The notes under the pieces: generated by a model
What the model was told of the DNA's origin: nothing
Database searches by the model: none
What the model saw: only the letters and a program-made list of their open reading frames with translations
From: Bradyrhizobium sp.
Lineage (GTDB): Bacteria; Pseudomonadota; Alphaproteobacteria; Rhizobiales; Xanthobacteraceae
Length of the DNA: 35,247 bases
Direction: 5' to 3'
Assembly: GCF_017881085.1 (NCBI RefSeq)
Contig: NZ_JADGRI010000011.1
Coordinates: forward strand, 1-35,247
Shown here: piece after piece, positions 34,081 to 35,247 of the stretch
How positions within the stretch are numbered: position 1 is the first letter of the stretch
Layout: every line of letters starts with the position of its first letter
Made by a program: the position numbers and the translations under genes

Positions 34081-35232
34081 CTATCGCAGCGCATCCGAGG
34101 TGAGCTTGAATTTCTGGATCCGCTTTCCGGTATCGACCTCGGCGGTATAGACGTTGCCTTTGCTGTCGACCGCCATGGCGTGGATCCAGTGGAATTGTCC
34201 GGCGTTGCGGCCGTTGCGCCCGAAACTGCCGACCACGGTGCCGTCGTCGCGCTTCAGCACCCGGATCTCGTTGTTCTCGCCGTCGGCGCTCAAAAGGTAG
34301 GTCTGCTTCGGATCGGGCCAGATCGCGATGTCCCACACCGCGCCGTTGCCGAGCGTGTTCTTCTCGAAAAACCACTCCTTGACGAACGTGCCGTCTTTCC
34401 TGAACACCTGGATGCGGTTGTTGATGCGGTCGCAGACATAGACCAGCCCGTCATTGGCTATCTTCACGCAATGCACGGGATTGGCGAATTGCTGCGCGAC
34501 CTGTGCCTTGGGATCGTAAGGCGGCTGCTTGGCGTCGTCAGGCTTGTTGCCATAAGCGCCCCAGTGCCGCTTGTAGGCGCCGGTGGTCGCATCGAACACA
34601 ATGACGCGGTGGTTGCCGTAGCCGTCGGCGACATAGATTTCGTTGGCGTCCTTGTCGATCGCGGTCTCCGCGGGCTTGCCGAGTTGCGTGGTGTCGTTGG
34701 AGCCCTTGCTCGGCGCGATCTGGCCGATCTGCGAGACGAACTTGCCGTCGAGGGTGAATTTCAGGATCGCGTTGTCGTTGTCGGCGTTGCCGCCGATCCA
34801 GACGAAGCCGCGCTCGTCGACCTCGATGCCGTGTTCCCGGCCGACCCATTCATAGCCTTCGCCGGGCCCGCCCCACGAGCGCAGCAGATTGCCGTCGGTG
34901 TCGAACTCCAGCACGGGCGGCGCCGAAACGCAGCATTTCGAGCGCGGCGGCGTCAGCGCCGCCCCCTTCTCGTCGTCGGTCAGCGAGCGCGGGCGATGGA
35001 TCACCCAGATATGGCCCTGCCAGTCGACGGTGATGCCGCCGACCTGGCCCAGGATCCAATTGTTCGGCAGCGGCTTCGGCCAGGCCGCATCGACCGCAAA
35101 GGTCGGAATCTCGCCGACGTCAGCGGCGCGCGTCAGCGCCGGCGCGGCGATCAGGAGGGCGAAGGCGATGAGGAGCGAAACAGTTCTGGCGGCGGCGCGA
35201 ACCATATAGCCGCGATGGAGCATCGGCGTCAT
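34081..35232 (-). CDS. Exported NHL-repeat beta-propeller protein
   Basis: 383 residues. A signal peptide (core AARTVSLLIAFALLIAAPALTRA) precedes an NHL propeller resembling the lyase domain of peptidylglycine alpha-amidating enzymes. Repeats include GGITVDWQGHIWVIHRP, GIEVDERGFVWIGGNADND, TAIDKDANEIYVADGYGNHRVIVFD, CVKIANDGLVYVCDRINNRIQVFRKDG and AMAVDSKGNVYTAEVDTGKRIQKF. An SKCCVS Cys pair lies between blades. Such proteins are common in Bradyrhizobium without known substrate. GGGAGG precedes ATG 35232. Its stop is 12 bp from the convergent AraC gene. A decayed copy of its 3' end lies at 30726-30885. Confidence 0.85.
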   Translation of the reverse strand: MTPMLHRGYMVRAAARTVSLLIAFALLIAAPALTRAADVGEIPTFAVDAAWPKPLPNNWILGQVGGITVDWQGHIWVIHRPRSLTDDEKGAALTPPRSKCCVSAPPVLEFDTDGNLLRSWGGPGEGYEWVGREHGIEVDERGFVWIGGNADNDNAILKFTLDGKFVSQIGQIAPSKGSNDTTQLGKPAETAIDKDANEIYVADGYGNHRVIVFDATTGAYKRHWGAYGNKPDDAKQPPYDPKAQVAQQFANPVHCVKIANDGLVYVCDRINNRIQVFRKDGTFVKEWFFEKNTLGNGAVWDIAIWPDPKQTYLLSADGENNEIRVLKRDDGTVVGSFGRNGRNAGQFHWIHAMAVDSKGNVYTAEVDTGKRIQKFKLTSDALR

Positions 35233-35247
35233 GGCATCCTCCCGAAT

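Overview
The window looks like chromosomal DNA from a Bradyrhizobium-type alphaproteobacterium (Nitrobacteraceae/Xanthobacteraceae relatives). The evidence is a high-GC sequence, many GTG/TTG starts, a rhizobial orfA-pit phosphate locus with a Pho-box-like site, PAS_5 proteins, a DUF1127 protein, a liv-type ABC transporter, and intergenic repeats that I associate from memory with this group. There is no rRNA, tRNA, CRISPR array, phage or intact insertion sequence.

Layout. 1-1.7 kb: the 5' part of a peptide-deformylase-like gene (minus strand), divergent from an MFS transporter. 1.7-2.6 kb: almost 900 bp without a gene, holding a 146-bp repeat with short inverted ends and a strongly folded second element. 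2.6-6.6 kb: an accessory cluster with a DUF899 protein, a beta-propeller protein and its upstream regulator, a mosaic of gene remnants, and a Lin0512 protein. Two transcription units here carry the same 35-bp upstream motif. 6.8-8.4 kb: an ArsC/YffB-like protein convergent with two tandem PAS_5 paralogues. 8.8-12.2 kb: livG-livF-livH-livM without a binding protein. 12.3-14.0 kb: DUF47 (orfA) plus pit behind a Pho-box-like repeat. 14.1-23.2 kb: mostly housekeeping genes, namely prfC, two exported proteins, nnrU-like, panB, an acyl-CoA synthetase, a YfgM-like protein, a lipoprotein and der. 23.4-27.3 kb: a LuxR regulator, a 66-aa exported protein, a LuxR-like fragment, a PaaI-type thioesterase followed by a good small-RNA candidate, and a TetA-like MFS pump. 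27.3-35.2 kb: an exported argininosuccinate-lyase-like protein, a liv-type binding protein, and a cassette of class I methyltransferase, mddA-like and DUF1127 genes divergent from an AraC regulator. An exported NHL-repeat protein closes the window.

How the genes may work together. The Liv permease and ATPases at 8.8-12.2 kb may use the binding protein at 29.4-30.6 kb or one elsewhere; this is unresolved. NnrU-panB and YfgM-lipoprotein-der look co-transcribed. The AraC protein is the obvious candidate regulator of the methanethiol-methyltransferase cassette.

Most notable observations. (1) The mddA/methyltransferase/DUF1127/AraC cassette lies between the intact 3' end of the NHL-repeat gene and a decayed copy of that 3' end in the same orientation, which suggests insertion into, or duplication around, an ancestral NHL gene-binding protein pair. 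(2) A lyase of the argininosuccinate-lyase/fumarase superfamily carries a Sec signal peptide and lacks the family's Tyr-Thr-His histidine. (3) A roughly 100-nt structured RNA candidate follows the thioesterase gene, with a CCUC-rich loop and a strong terminator. (4) A 35-bp promoter-like motif is shared by two units in the DUF899 region. All functional names come from reading translated sequence, without database searches.
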